30,592 nt of DNA from Sabulitectum sp036743055 (GTDB taxonomy: Bacteria; Fermentibacterota; Fermentibacteria; Fermentibacterales; JCC-6): assembly GCA_036743055.1 (NCBI GenBank), contig DAINQE010000023.1:1-30592 (forward strand). Direction: 5' to 3'. Under the pieces are notes generated by a model. The model saw only the letters and a program-made list of their open reading frames with translations. It was not told where the DNA came from and ran no database searches. How positions within the stretch are numbered: the first letter of the stretch is position 1; every line of letters begins with the position of its first letter. This document shows positions 16,023 to 23,535 of the stretch, one piece after another. A program made the translations under genes and the position numbers.

Positions 16023-17167
16023 TCTACCGTCGGGGAGGGGCCTTCCTGGATACCTGTTCCCTGGAGATAAGCATAGGGAGTCCACCGGAAGCTGAGGTTA
16101 TGGCTCCTCCCGAAGCCGCGGAACCTGTTCTCTCGGCGGTTCAGGCGGTGGTGACACGGAAATGCAATCTCTCATGCCTCTACTGCAATGTGAGACTCTC
16201 CGGCGACGGGGAGTCCACGATGACAAGGGAGACCATGGAAAGGGCGCTGGAAGCAGCTGCCACCGCCGGAGGGGGAAGACTTTTCATGGTAACCGGGGGC
16301 GAACCCCTGCTGGAGCCGGAGATAACCTTCGAGCTGCTGGAAAGGGCCGGCCCCCCATCGGTCCTGTTCACCAACGGAACTCTGATCGACCGCTCCATGG
16401 CCCTGCGGATAAAGGCGGCTGGCGCTTCGCCGGTGGTTTCCATGGATGGGCTCTCCCGAAGGCACGACCCCGCCAGATGCGGAACATGGAGCAGAGTGGC
16501 AGCGGGGCTCTCCCAGCTCCGTGAAGCAGGGGTGGAGTTCGGACTCTCAGCGGTGGTCACCGCCGACAACATCCGCCATCTGGACAGCGACATGGAGAAG
16601 CTCCATGAAATGTTCGGACCCACCGGCATGGGTTTCAACATACTTCACTGGACCCCCGAGGGGTTTTTCCCCGTTTCGGGGGAGGACTATGCCGAAGCCA
16701 TGGGAAGGGTCTTCCGGAAAGCGCTTGAAACGGGGGTTTTCGTAGATCAGATCGCGAGAAGGATAAGCCCTCTTGTGACAGGTAGATACCGCCACAGGGA
16801 CTGTTCCGCAATGGGGGGAAAAATCGTTTTTCACCCGGACGGCGTCGTTTCGAACTGCATAAGTTCAAGGGTATGGGAGGACTGGCGGGGCAGGATGCCC
16901 TCGTCCATGGAGCATTGCCGTGACTGCCCGGCTGCCGGCATATGCGGCGGGGGATGCGCCTGGGACGGCATACATCTTGGCAGGGCTGGAGGACCCGATG
17001 AAAGGCATTGCCTCTGGACCAGAAGGATACTGGACCTCTTCCTGGAGGATGCCGCGGCGAGCTTCCCTCCGGGACCAGTCACAAGGCGTATGCTCACCGA
17101 AAGGTACGGATCCATGATAACCAGGGGGAGTACTCCCCTGGGGACCTCCATAGGGCACAGGAGCTGA
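16019..17167 (+). CDS. Radical SAM/SPASM enzyme, paralogue of the previous gene (third of three)
   Basis: This 382-residue protein starts at ATG 16019, overlapping the upstream TGA. A short N-terminal extension (GGAFLDTCSLEISIG) precedes the radical SAM motif C49-N-L-S-C53-L-Y-C56 and the MVTGGEPLLEPEI strand. The SPASM region has a DCSAMGGKIVFHPDG stretch and MEHCRDCPAAGICGGGC. Gene order, motif order and several identical words show tandem duplication with the preceding gene. Its own N-terminal extension is shorter, and the last 40 residues are basic and hydroxyl-rich. Both copies keep every visible cluster cysteine, so both are probably active and may act on different positions or as a pair. 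The stop overlaps the methyltransferase ATG. Confidence 0.87.
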   Translation: MIYRRGGAFLDTCSLEISIGSPPEAEVMAPPEAAEPVLSAVQAVVTRKCNLSCLYCNVRLSGDGESTMTRETMERALEAAATAGGGRLFMVTGGEPLLEPEITFELLERAGPPSVLFTNGTLIDRSMALRIKAAGASPVVSMDGLSRRHDPARCGTWSRVAAGLSQLREAGVEFGLSAVVTADNIRHLDSDMEKLHEMFGPTGMGFNILHWTPEGFFPVSGEDYAEAMGRVFRKALETGVFVDQIARRISPLVTGRYRHRDCSAMGGKIVFHPDGVVSNCISSRVWEDWRGRMPSSMEHCRDCPAAGICGGGCAWDGIHLGRAGGPDERHCLWTRRILDLFLEDAAASFPPGPVTRRMLTERYGSMITRGSTPLGTSIGHRS

Positions 17168-17802
17168 TGAACCCCTGGACCGATCCCCGGCGGGTCAGGG
17201 AATACTCCATGGGAAGAAAGGATTCCCCTGCTGACGCTCTGGTGCTGGAGATGATTGAGCGACTGAAACCCGGAACGGTGATGGAGATTGGTACAGGGCC
17301 GGGAAAGGTTTTCAAGGCTGCCGGTTCCCAGAAAGGCTGGTACCCCACCGACCTGTCACCGGTGTTCCTGGAAGGACTTGACTCCAGGCTGGGTGTCTGC
17401 TGCCACGCTGCTTCCCTCCCATTCCCGGAACGGAGCTTTCACTGCGTGCTTGCCATGGCGGTGCTCCATCACCTTCGGTGCGATGACCTGCAGGAAGCAC
17501 TCAGGGAGGTTTACAGGATCCTCGTCCCCGGGGGAACGTTCATCCTTCTCGAGGACTGGTGCTTCGCCAGGGGTGCCACGCCCTTCGAGGAGGAGGCCAG
17601 GAAGACACGATTCAGGCACGGCACCAGGGAGAACCACCTTGCCGAGGGAACGTGGGTCCTTGAACTCGAGCTAGCCGGTCTTCGGGTCACCAGTCGCACA
17701 TGGACCACGAGACCCTTCAGCACCGGCGATCCCAGGCTTCTGCAATGGAGTGAGGATGAGAGGGTGGTCCGCATGCTGTGTTTCCAGGCCCTGAAGCCAT
17801 GA
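17167..17802 (+). CDS. Class I SAM-dependent methyltransferase
   Basis: This 211-residue protein is a stand-alone class I methyltransferase of the methyltransferase-11 type. Motif I is VMEIGTGPGK (residues about 38-47), an acidic residue in GWYPTDLSP marks the end of strand two, and AMAVLHHLRCDD with REVYRILVPGGTFILLEDW are the later core strands. The acceptor is unknown. The SAH it releases is the substrate of AhcY encoded earlier in the run. The start ATG 17167 overlaps the previous stop (TGATG), and the stop overlaps the next start (ATGA), so it is buried in the operon. A longer start at 17008 would lie entirely inside the previous gene and is rejected. Confidence 0.85.
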   Translation: MNPWTDPRRVREYSMGRKDSPADALVLEMIERLKPGTVMEIGTGPGKVFKAAGSQKGWYPTDLSPVFLEGLDSRLGVCCHAASLPFPERSFHCVLAMAVLHHLRCDDLQEALREVYRILVPGGTFILLEDWCFARGATPFEEEARKTRFRHGTRENHLAEGTWVLELELAGLRVTSRTWTTRPFSTGDPRLLQWSEDERVVRMLCFQALKP

Positions 17803-18992
17803 GGATACTCCTCGTGCAGTCCTTCCTGGGAAGAAAGCAGCATCCGGTGCTGCCCGCGGGGATACTGAGCATAGCCGGAGCTCTCCGAGGACACGACCTG
17901 ATGGTGGCGGACCCCAACCTGCACTCCAGTCCCATGGAGTACCTGCGGGGAATCCTGGGAAGCTTCCGTCCGGATGCTGTGGGGATCAGTCTCAGGAACT
18001 GCGATACCACCTCCTATACGGACCGTTTCAGTTATCTGCCGGCATTCGCCCGTCAGGTGGAACTCATAAGGGATGTGATTCCAGGAGTGCACCTGGTCGC
18101 CGGGGGTGCCGGTTTCAGCCTTTTTGCCGAGGACATCATGGGGAGTATCCCGGGGATAGACTGCGGGGTCGCGGGACACGGTGAGGCCCTGGCACAGAGC
18201 CTTTTTCAGGATCGCCTTACTGGTCTGCACAGGGGAGGTTCCGGGATGATCGCGCATCCGGCTCTGGATCTGGTGAAGATGGAAGACTACCTTCCTTTCC
18301 AGAGGAACCTGTCACTGGGGGTGGAGGTCAACAGGGGATGCGACCGGGACTGCGCCTACTGCGCCTACGGGGAGATATCAGGGAAGACCGTTCTCATGAG
18401 GAACATGGCCGATGTGGCGGAAGAGATCGAGTACATGCTTGACAGGGGGGTGAGCCATCTCTTCCTTAACGCTCCCCTTCTGAACTGCACTCCCCAGAGG
18501 GGAATGGAGGTGGTGAAAGCGCTGATGAAGATCAGGCGGAGCTTCTCCTGGGAGGGTTATCACACAGCACGGGGATTTTCCGGTGAGTATGCGGCCGCCG
18601 CCTTCGAATCGGGGTGCTCTTGCGTTTCGTTCTCCCCCGACGGGGGAACCGGGAGGCAGATGGAGCTTCAGGGGAAGGATTACGGCCCGGAAGACCTGGA
18701 AAGGGCCGTCATCCAGGCCTCTTCAGTGGGGATCGGAGTGCGCATCAACATCTTCCCCTGGCATCCGGAAACCGGTGTCCGGGGTATGATGGAGGCTTTC
18801 AGGAACGGCAGAAGGTGGGGCTCAGCGGCTGGGGATATGCTTTCCGGGATCAGGTTCTCACTGGTCAGAAGGGTGCCCGGCGGTCCCCGGATCCACAGGA
18901 AGGTCTTCGAGAGACCTCCCCCCGGCGCAATGACGGTTTTTCTGGTGCTCAGCTCCCTGCTGGGCGGTAAGGGACCGGCATGGAAGCGGTGA
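17799..18992 (+). CDS. B12-binding-type radical SAM enzyme
   Basis: This 397-residue protein opens with a Rossmann-like domain of the cobalamin-binding type: MRILLVQSFLG, then PAGILSIAGALRGHDLMVADP and RPDAVGISLRNCD, up to about residue 150. No DxHxxG motif is seen, so base-off cobalamin binding is not assured; many radical SAM relatives lack it. The radical SAM motif is C181-D-R-D-C185-A-Y-C188, preceded by LGVEVNRG, with SFSPDGGTG and VRINIFPWHPET later in the barrel. Relatives perform methyl transfers to unactivated carbons, ring rearrangements and lipid or cofactor modifications, so the reaction cannot be fixed. The start ATG 17799 overlaps the methyltransferase stop. An upstream ATG at 17778 would add seven residues and is less likely. 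Confidence 0.83.
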   Translation: MRILLVQSFLGRKQHPVLPAGILSIAGALRGHDLMVADPNLHSSPMEYLRGILGSFRPDAVGISLRNCDTTSYTDRFSYLPAFARQVELIRDVIPGVHLVAGGAGFSLFAEDIMGSIPGIDCGVAGHGEALAQSLFQDRLTGLHRGGSGMIAHPALDLVKMEDYLPFQRNLSLGVEVNRGCDRDCAYCAYGEISGKTVLMRNMADVAEEIEYMLDRGVSHLFLNAPLLNCTPQRGMEVVKALMKIRRSFSWEGYHTARGFSGEYAAAAFESGCSCVSFSPDGGTGRQMELQGKDYGPEDLERAVIQASSVGIGVRINIFPWHPETGVRGMMEAFRNGRRWGSAAGDMLSGIRFSLVRRVPGGPRIHRKVFERPPPGAMTVFLVLSSLLGGKGPAWKR

Positions 18993-19651
18993 TACTCGCC
19001 GCGGGAATGGGCACGAGATTCGGCGCCGACATTCCCAAGACCCTCCTTCGAGTGGGGGGGATGACCCTGCTGGAAAGGACCGTTGTCGGTCTTCATTCCC
19101 TTGGGATAGACAGGGACCGGATATCTCTTGTCACGGGGTTCAGGCATGATCTCCTGGAGGGAAGGGGTCTTCGGACGGTGTACAACCCTCAATGGGAGCA
19201 TCCGGGGACCTTCTCCTCATTCATGGCATGGGCGAGGCATGGCAGCGGGAAGGTACTGGTGGTTCACGGTGACCTTGTCTGGAGCGGAGAGCTCCTTAAG
19301 GGGATGCTGGAAGTCGACGGGGACATCGTCGTGGCAATGGATCCCCGCAGAAGGTGCGAGCCGGAGGGGGCAAGGGTCGAGGTGCGAGAGAACAGGGTGC
19401 TGCACATCTCCAAGGGGCTTCCGTGTTCCAGGAGCGCCGGAGAATGTCCGGGGGTCTTCCTGGTGAGGGACGCCGGAGCACTGCTGAGGATATCTGAGGA
19501 CCTTGCCTCGGACCCCGGCGCTTACCTGGATGACGCGGTTAACAGAGCGGCGGGCACCATGAGGGTGATCCCGTTCCCGGTGGGGGGGAGCGGGTGGGAG
19601 GAAATAGATTTCGTGGAGGACCTGGCCAGGGCGCGGGAGCTTTTCCCGTGA
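18980..19651 (+). CDS. LicC/MobA-like nucleotidyltransferase
   Basis: This 223-residue protein begins with the nucleotidyltransferase signature EAVILAAGMGTRFG followed by IPKTLLRVGG (residues about 2-27). It continues with VYNPQWEHPGTFSSFMAW and the metal-binding strand VLVVHGDLVW; GWEEIDFVEDL near the end is the usual second metal-binding element. This layout is that of small cytidylyl- or guanylyltransferases such as LicC, which activate choline phosphate, inositol phosphate or sugar phosphates to a CDP or NDP form. A CDP-alcohol phosphatidyltransferase lies two genes downstream, so a CDP-activated alcohol is the likely product. The alcohol itself is not known. The start ATG 18980 overlaps the previous gene by 13 bases. 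Confidence 0.85.
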   Translation: MEAVILAAGMGTRFGADIPKTLLRVGGMTLLERTVVGLHSLGIDRDRISLVTGFRHDLLEGRGLRTVYNPQWEHPGTFSSFMAWARHGSGKVLVVHGDLVWSGELLKGMLEVDGDIVVAMDPRRRCEPEGARVEVRENRVLHISKGLPCSRSAGECPGVFLVRDAGALLRISEDLASDPGAYLDDAVNRAAGTMRVIPFPVGGSGWEEIDFVEDLARARELFP

Positions 19652-20382
19652 CCTTCTCCTGGGAGCATGTGTGGACACTGAGGGAGACCGGGGGCCGGCT
19701 GAGAAAGGTCGGCCGCTTCCTGGCTGCCAGGTCGGATCTGCAGTGGATCGTGTATCGCGAACTGAAGGCTTCCGGCTCCGTTCCACCCGGAGGAATGATA
19801 CTGGAGGTGGGCTGCGGTACGGCTCCCGTTCCAGGGATGCTGTCAAAGGATTCGCCGAATGTATTCGGCATAGATGTGTCACCCACCGCAGCGGCCATCT
19901 CCTCCAGGGTATGCATCGCCGCAGTTGCCGACGGAAGGTCCCTACCGTTTCCTTCCGGCACATTCGATCTGGTGTTCAGCACAGGAGTGCTGGACCTTTA
20001 CCCCATGGAGCAGGTTAGACATTTCCTGGGGGAGATGGAGCGGGTGCTGTTACCCGGAGGAAGGGCGGTTGTCATCACCTCTTCGAGATGCGCCCTTCAC
20101 AGGGCGATCATGGGAAGACTCTTGCGGACTGGGGAGTGGAAGTACGGGCCCAAAAGGGAGTTCGTCTCCCTGAAGGATGCCTTGACCCCGGGGCTCGACC
20201 TTGTCTATGAACGCGGGAGAGGGGCGGTGTTCCAGCTGAGATTCATTTCCTACCTTTTCGATGACAACCCTTTTCTCAGAAGGGCATACCATGCCTTCTT
20301 TCTCGCCGTGTCGCTCCTTCTCAGACCCTTTAACAGGCTTCCCGGTGCCCTGCTGGTCACGGTGATGGAGAAGGCGGAATGA
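19648..20382 (+). CDS. Class I SAM-dependent methyltransferase (second in the run)
   Basis: This 244-residue protein has motif I MILEVGCGTAPVPGML (residues about 50-65) and GIDVSPTAAAISSRV. FPSGTFDLVFSTGVLDLYP and ERVLLPGGRAVVIT make up the rest of the class I core. The C-terminal 60 residues are basic and hydrophobic (YHAFFLAVSLLLRPFNRLPGALLVTV), suggesting membrane contact, which suits a lipid-linked acceptor. The start is GTG 19648, overlapping the upstream stop (GTGA) with GGGAG upstream. The gene lies between a nucleotidyltransferase and a CDP-alcohol transferase, so methylation of the head group or of the finished lipid is a reasonable guess, as in phosphatidyl-N-methyl compounds. No sequence feature fixes the acceptor. 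Confidence 0.83.
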   Translation: MTFSWEHVWTLRETGGRLRKVGRFLAARSDLQWIVYRELKASGSVPPGGMILEVGCGTAPVPGMLSKDSPNVFGIDVSPTAAAISSRVCIAAVADGRSLPFPSGTFDLVFSTGVLDLYPMEQVRHFLGEMERVLLPGGRAVVITSSRCALHRAIMGRLLRTGEWKYGPKREFVSLKDALTPGLDLVYERGRGAVFQLRFISYLFDDNPFLRRAYHAFFLAVSLLLRPFNRLPGALLVTVMEKAE

Positions 20383-21140
20383 AGGTGCCTCCGGTGACCG
20401 AGCTTCGGAGGGTCTGCCAGCCCCCGGACCTTGATGTCTGCATTTTCAGGCGTCTCCTGACCAGGAGGGTATCCATTCATTTCACACGGTTCTTTCTCCT
20501 GTGCGGTGTTTCGGCGAATGCCGTTTCCGCACTGAAGGGGGTAATAGCCTGCGCCGGATCCCTTCTCTTCATAACCGGGGAACCCCTGCACTGGCTGGCC
20601 GGGGCGGGGCTGCTTCAGCTGTCCTTCATACTGGACGCCTCCGACGGTGAGGTGGCCAGGTTCACCGGAACCTGCTCCTCCGCAGGGGGAGAACTCATCG
20701 ACAAGATCGGAGACGCCGCCTCCAGAAGCCTTTTTTACGGTGCATGGGGCATAGGGCTGTACTCACGAACCGGCAACGCCTTCTACACGGCTGCGGGGAT
20801 GGCCATGGCCGGCCTTTGGCCCATAGTCAGGTTCTGCCTCATGGAGACCATACTGGAAAGCATGGTGAACCACAGGGACACACCCCCGTCTCCGGAGGAG
20901 AGGGAAGCTGCAGGAAGGCTCTTCGCCAGGACCCCCTGGGAAGGCGGCATGGAGTACTTCCTTTCCATGGTGTATCATCCCTGGCTGAATCTGGCTCTTG
21001 CGGCTGCTCTGCTGTCTTTCCTTGGAAACGGACCGTCGGGGCTTTTCTTCCTGGCCTATGCCTTCCTGTGGGCTGCGAATACGGTGAGAAAGACAGCTTC
21101 CGCACTGAGGACCGCGGGATTCAGAAGGCCGGAACCATGA
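20379..21140 (+). CDS. CDP-alcohol phosphatidyltransferase
   Basis: This 253-residue integral membrane enzyme moves a phospho-alcohol from a CDP-alcohol to an acceptor alcohol, or the converse, in phospholipid synthesis. The family signature is present: D86-x2-D89-G-x2-A-R94, nine residues, G104-x3-D108-x3-D112, with all four metal-binding Asp in place. Hydrophobic segments lie before it (VSALKGVIACAGSLLFITG and LAGAGLLQLSFIL) and after it (SLFYGAWGIGLYS, LALAAALLSFLG and GLFFLAYAFLWAANTV), about six in total as usual. The start ATG overlaps the previous stop. Together with the nucleotidyltransferase it makes an activation-plus-transfer pair. Two-gene pairs of this kind occur in inositol-lipid and choline- or phosphonate-lipid pathways; which alcohol is used here is unknown. 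Confidence 0.87.
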   Translation: MKVPPVTELRRVCQPPDLDVCIFRRLLTRRVSIHFTRFFLLCGVSANAVSALKGVIACAGSLLFITGEPLHWLAGAGLLQLSFILDASDGEVARFTGTCSSAGGELIDKIGDAASRSLFYGAWGIGLYSRTGNAFYTAAGMAMAGLWPIVRFCLMETILESMVNHRDTPPSPEEREAAGRLFARTPWEGGMEYFLSMVYHPWLNLALAAALLSFLGNGPSGLFFLAYAFLWAANTVRKTASALRTAGFRRPEP

Positions 21141-21994
21141 CTGAGGTCCTTTTTATACTGGGCCTGCTCAGGGCGGGTATCTGGCCTGTTCCCCTGCCGG
21201 GAACACCTGTGGACGTCGTGCCGTTCCAGGACGGTTTCGCCGTGGCCTGCTCCTCCCCGGGGGGAGTCTTCCATGTGGTCCCCGGGGAAGAACCCGTTCT
21301 CCTTCCCGTCCACGTGGAGGAACCCGGCTGCATCGCACTCTGGAACGGCAGCCCGGCGGTTTCCGACAGGGCCCGTGGAAGAATTGCAGCAACTGAGGTC
21401 TCCATCCCTGTCCCCGGGGTTCCTGAAGGTATCTGCGAAACCTCCGATGGTAACCTGCTGGTATGCCTTTTCGACGCCGGGGAACTTATCGAACTGGGAC
21501 CGGACGGCTCATGGACTGTCATTGCCGGGATTCCAGGTGCCAAGAGCGTGGTATCCCTGGATGATGGGAGCTTCTTTGCTTCCGGATGCGGTTCAGGAGT
21601 GTTTTTCTCCCACGGTTCCGGTGTGGTTCATGTGGGGAATATCGGCGCAGGTGTGAAGAGACTGGAGGTCATTCCGTGGAACGGGGATGATCTGCCGGAC
21701 CCATTGGGAGTGGCCTGCGCGGAGGGCGGCGCCGGTGTATGGGAGAACCCCGGTGACGAAGGTGACTGGGAGTACACCGGCCTCTGGGGACATCTTCAGG
21801 GTCCTAAGGACATATTCGCCTCGGGGGACAGCGTGATCATCGCGAGTCTCTTCAGTCCCCTGGAGATAAGCTATCTTCCCGGAGCTTTCCCCGGGGGGTT
21901 CCAGTGCTGCGCCTTCTCCGGCTCCGCCACGGTCGCCGGTCATTCCGCTGGTATTCTTGTCTGGATCCCTCACAGGACGGTATATTACCGCTGA
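21137..21994 (+). CDS. Secreted propeller-like protein closing the biosynthetic run
   Basis: This 285-residue protein starts at ATG 21137, overlapping the CDP-alcohol transferase stop, and begins with a signal-like leader (MTEVLFILGLLRAGIWPV). The remainder consists of short repeated strand units such as VDVVPFQDGFAVACSSPGG, VPEGICETSDGNLLVCLFD and AKSVVSLDDGSFFASGCGSG, then PKDIFASGDSVIIASLFSP. These suggest an NHL/SMP-30-like beta-propeller. No catalytic residues can be assigned. Since it is the last gene of the radical SAM/lipid run and overlaps its neighbour, it is probably co-expressed and may handle or sense the product outside the inner membrane. It is similar in style, not in detailed sequence, to the small propeller-like protein in the first operon. 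Confidence 0.62.
   Translation: MTEVLFILGLLRAGIWPVPLPGTPVDVVPFQDGFAVACSSPGGVFHVVPGEEPVLLPVHVEEPGCIALWNGSPAVSDRARGRIAATEVSIPVPGVPEGICETSDGNLLVCLFDAGELIELGPDGSWTVIAGIPGAKSVVSLDDGSFFASGCGSGVFFSHGSGVVHVGNIGAGVKRLEVIPWNGDDLPDPLGVACAEGGAGVWENPGDEGDWEYTGLWGHLQGPKDIFASGDSVIIASLFSPLEISYLPGAFPGGFQCCAFSGSATVAGHSAGILVWIPHRTVYYR
21957..21986 (+). promoter_or_regulatory. Possible promoter of the OsmC-family gene
   Basis: TTGTCT at 21957-21962 and TATATT at 21981-21986 are spaced by 18 bases, a moderate sigma-70 match lying in the last codons of the preceding gene. A transcript would begin near 21993 and reach the OsmC start about 40 bases later. It also overlaps a small dyad (CGGTA TAT TACCG). The gene could instead be read from upstream, since no terminator is seen before it. 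Confidence 0.3.
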
Positions 21995-22033
21995 TCGTAC
22001 ACCCTTTTCAGCATCATGAAAGGAGCCCGGAAC

Positions 22034-22468
22034 ATGCCGGCAAAGACAGTTTCCATAAAAGGTATTCAGGGAGATAAGTTCCGCATGGACATAACCGCGG
22101 GTAACCACACACTGGTAGTGGATCAGCCTGGACCCATGGGGGGCGACGACGGGGGGCCGAATCCCCTTGAGTACGAACTGATCTCCCTGGCGGGCTGCAT
22201 CGGCGCCATCGGCAGGATAATCGCCAATCAGAGGAAGATGGAAGTAAGAGGATTTTCGGTTGAGATAGATGGAGAGATGAACACCGACGCCCTCCTGGGC
22301 ATGAAAACAGATCAGAGGGCGGGTTTCCGGACGATCACCGTTTCCGTGGACATCGACGCCGACATGACCGAAGAAGAGAAGAGGGCGTTCCTGATGGAGA
22401 TCGATTCCAGATGCCCTGTTTCCGACAACCTTGCCAGGGGGACGGAGCTCTCCTTCAGGTTGCTGTGA
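22034..22468 (+). CDS. OsmC/Ohr-family protein
   Basis: This 144-residue protein has the OsmC fold pattern: an N-terminal hairpin with HTLVVDQPGPMGGDDGG, then NPLEYELISLAGCIGAIGRIIA carrying the first redox cysteine (C55) on the core helix. The second cysteine is C127 in EIDSRCPVSDNL. OsmC and Ohr proteins use such a cysteine pair to reduce organic or fatty-acid hydroperoxides, so a thiol-dependent peroxidase role in the cytoplasm is likely. In strict anaerobes such proteins may have other thiol chemistry. ATG 22034 is chosen because AAAGGAG lies 8 bases upstream; ATG 22016 is six codons earlier without a comparable site. The gene stands alone, with 39 bases before it and 200 after. Confidence 0.85.
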   Translation: MPAKTVSIKGIQGDKFRMDITAGNHTLVVDQPGPMGGDDGGPNPLEYELISLAGCIGAIGRIIANQRKMEVRGFSVEIDGEMNTDALLGMKTDQRAGFRTITVSVDIDADMTEEEKRAFLMEIDSRCPVSDNLARGTELSFRLL

Positions 22469-22532
22469 TGCGTTTCACGGCGGCCTTCTGATAGTCGGCA
22501 GCACCGTTCACATTACATATAAGCATAGGTGG

Positions 22533-22558
22533 TGTCAGGGCTGGGAATCCCCTTGACA
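22533..22558 (+). repeat. Imperfect inverted repeat upstream of the hydrogenase operon
   Basis: TGTCA-GGG and CCC-T-TGACA can pair (5 + 3 base pairs with one bulged T) around a 9-base loop. The right arm includes a perfect TTGACA, so this could be an operator over a -35 box. No convincing -10 box is found at 16-18 bases. An alternative weak promoter nearby is TCGGCA (22495-22500) with TATAAG (22518-22523), 17 bases apart. The 200-base space 22469-22668 therefore holds the regulatory region of the receiver-hydrogenase genes, but its start site cannot be fixed. No T-rich tail makes it a terminator. Confidence 0.3.
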
Positions 22559-22668
22559 GGGCGGCTTATTTGTTGTCTTGTTGGGCGTTCGCATCCTATT
22601 CAAAAAGGGAAATCACGTTTCCTTAACCCGTCAGATCAGTACAGGAACCCAATGGAAAGGGCTGAGAC

Positions 22669-23064
22669 ATGTCAGACAAGATCAGAGTGCTACTTGTCGA
22701 TGACGACCCTGATTTCATCGAAGCCAACAGCATCATCCTCGAGGCCAGCGGATTCGAGGTCCTCACGGCGTCAAGCGGCGCAGAGGGACTGAAGAAGGTG
22801 GAAGAGGAGAAGCCGGACCTTGTGGTGCTCGATGTTATGATGGAGAACACCGACGAGGGATTCTCGGTTGCCAGGAAGATCAGGAAAAAGCTTCACAGCG
22901 ATGTCCCGATCATCATGCTCACATCGGTTTCCCAGGCCACGGGCTACACCTTCAAGCCCGAGGAGCATCCCGACTTCTTCCCGGTGGACCAGTTCCTGGA
23001 GAAGCCGGTCCCTCCCACCACCCTGGTGAAGAAGATCAGGGAAGCTCTTGAGAAGGGAGAATAA
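22669..23064 (+). CDS. Stand-alone receiver-domain protein (CheY-like) of the hydrogenase operon
   Basis: This 131-residue protein is a single receiver domain with no output domain. The acidic pocket is D11-D12-D13, the phosphate-accepting Asp is D55 (VVLDVMM), the switch threonine is T85 (IIMLTS), and the lysine is K112 (FLEKPVPP). All key residues are intact, so phosphorylation is likely. The stop codon TAA is one base before the GTG of the HndA-like gene, so it is almost certainly co-transcribed with the hydrogenase. Receiver-only proteins act by binding a partner; regulation of hydrogenase activity or of a kinase is a reasonable inference, but nothing in the sequence names the partner. 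A membrane histidine kinase lies 6 kb downstream, with no evidence that they pair. Confidence 0.93.
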   Translation: MSDKIRVLLVDDDPDFIEANSIILEASGFEVLTASSGAEGLKKVEEEKPDLVVLDVMMENTDEGFSVARKIRKKLHSDVPIIMLTSVSQATGYTFKPEEHPDFFPVDQFLEKPVPPTTLVKKIREALEKGE

Positions 23065-23065
23065 G

Positions 23066-23527
23066 GTGGCAAGAAACGCCAGGGAGATAGTTAAGGAAGG
23101 GCTTCAGAAGTACGGCTGCCGCCGGGAGTCCATAATGCAGATACTCTCATTGGTCAACGAGGAGCTCAGCTGGGTTCCTGAGGAGGCCATCGTGGAACTT
23201 GCCGATGCCAACGGAGTAAGCGCAGCCGAGGTCTACAGCGTTGTCAGCTTCTACAGCTTCTTCAGTACCGAGCCCAGGGGCAGGAACATCGTAAGGCTCT
23301 GCAGCACCATCAGCTGCGCAATGGCAGGCCAGGGCAGTATCCTTTCCGCTCTTGTGGACGAGTTCGGTATCGAGCCCTTCGAAACCACAGAAGACGGCCG
23401 TCTGACCATAGAGACCACCCCCTGCATCGGCCTCTGTGACCAGGCCCCGGCGATGCTGGTCAACGGCGAGCCCCATGTAAGACTTACCCCCGAAAAAGCG
23501 TGCGAGATCGTACGCGGACTGGAATAG
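23066..23527 (+). CDS. hndA: NADH-dependent hydrogenase, 24-kDa NuoE-like [2Fe-2S] subunit
   Basis: This 153-residue protein is the thioredoxin-fold NuoE/HndA/HydC type. The four ligands of its [2Fe-2S] cluster are C79, C84, C120 and C124 (CSTISC and CIGLCDQAP). The N-terminal helical region contains EELSWVPEEAIVELADANGVS and the family stretch EVYSVVSFYSFF. It forms part of the electron path between the flavin subunit and the hydrogenase subunit. I choose GTG 23066, preceded by GGGAG at 7 bases; an upstream TTG at 23048 would overlap the receiver gene. Length is normal for the family. It precedes the NuoF-like gene by only 8 bases, and subunits in this order are typical of NAD(P)-linked [FeFe] hydrogenases. 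Confidence 0.95.
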   Translation: MARNAREIVKEGLQKYGCRRESIMQILSLVNEELSWVPEEAIVELADANGVSAAEVYSVVSFYSFFSTEPRGRNIVRLCSTISCAMAGQGSILSALVDEFGIEPFETTEDGRLTIETTPCIGLCDQAPAMLVNGEPHVRLTPEKACEIVRGLE

Positions 23528-23535
23528 GAGGCGCC

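Noticed and set aside
22529..22792. 87-residue frame before and into the receiver gene
   Set aside because: It covers the regulatory space and overlaps the receiver in another frame, with no domain.
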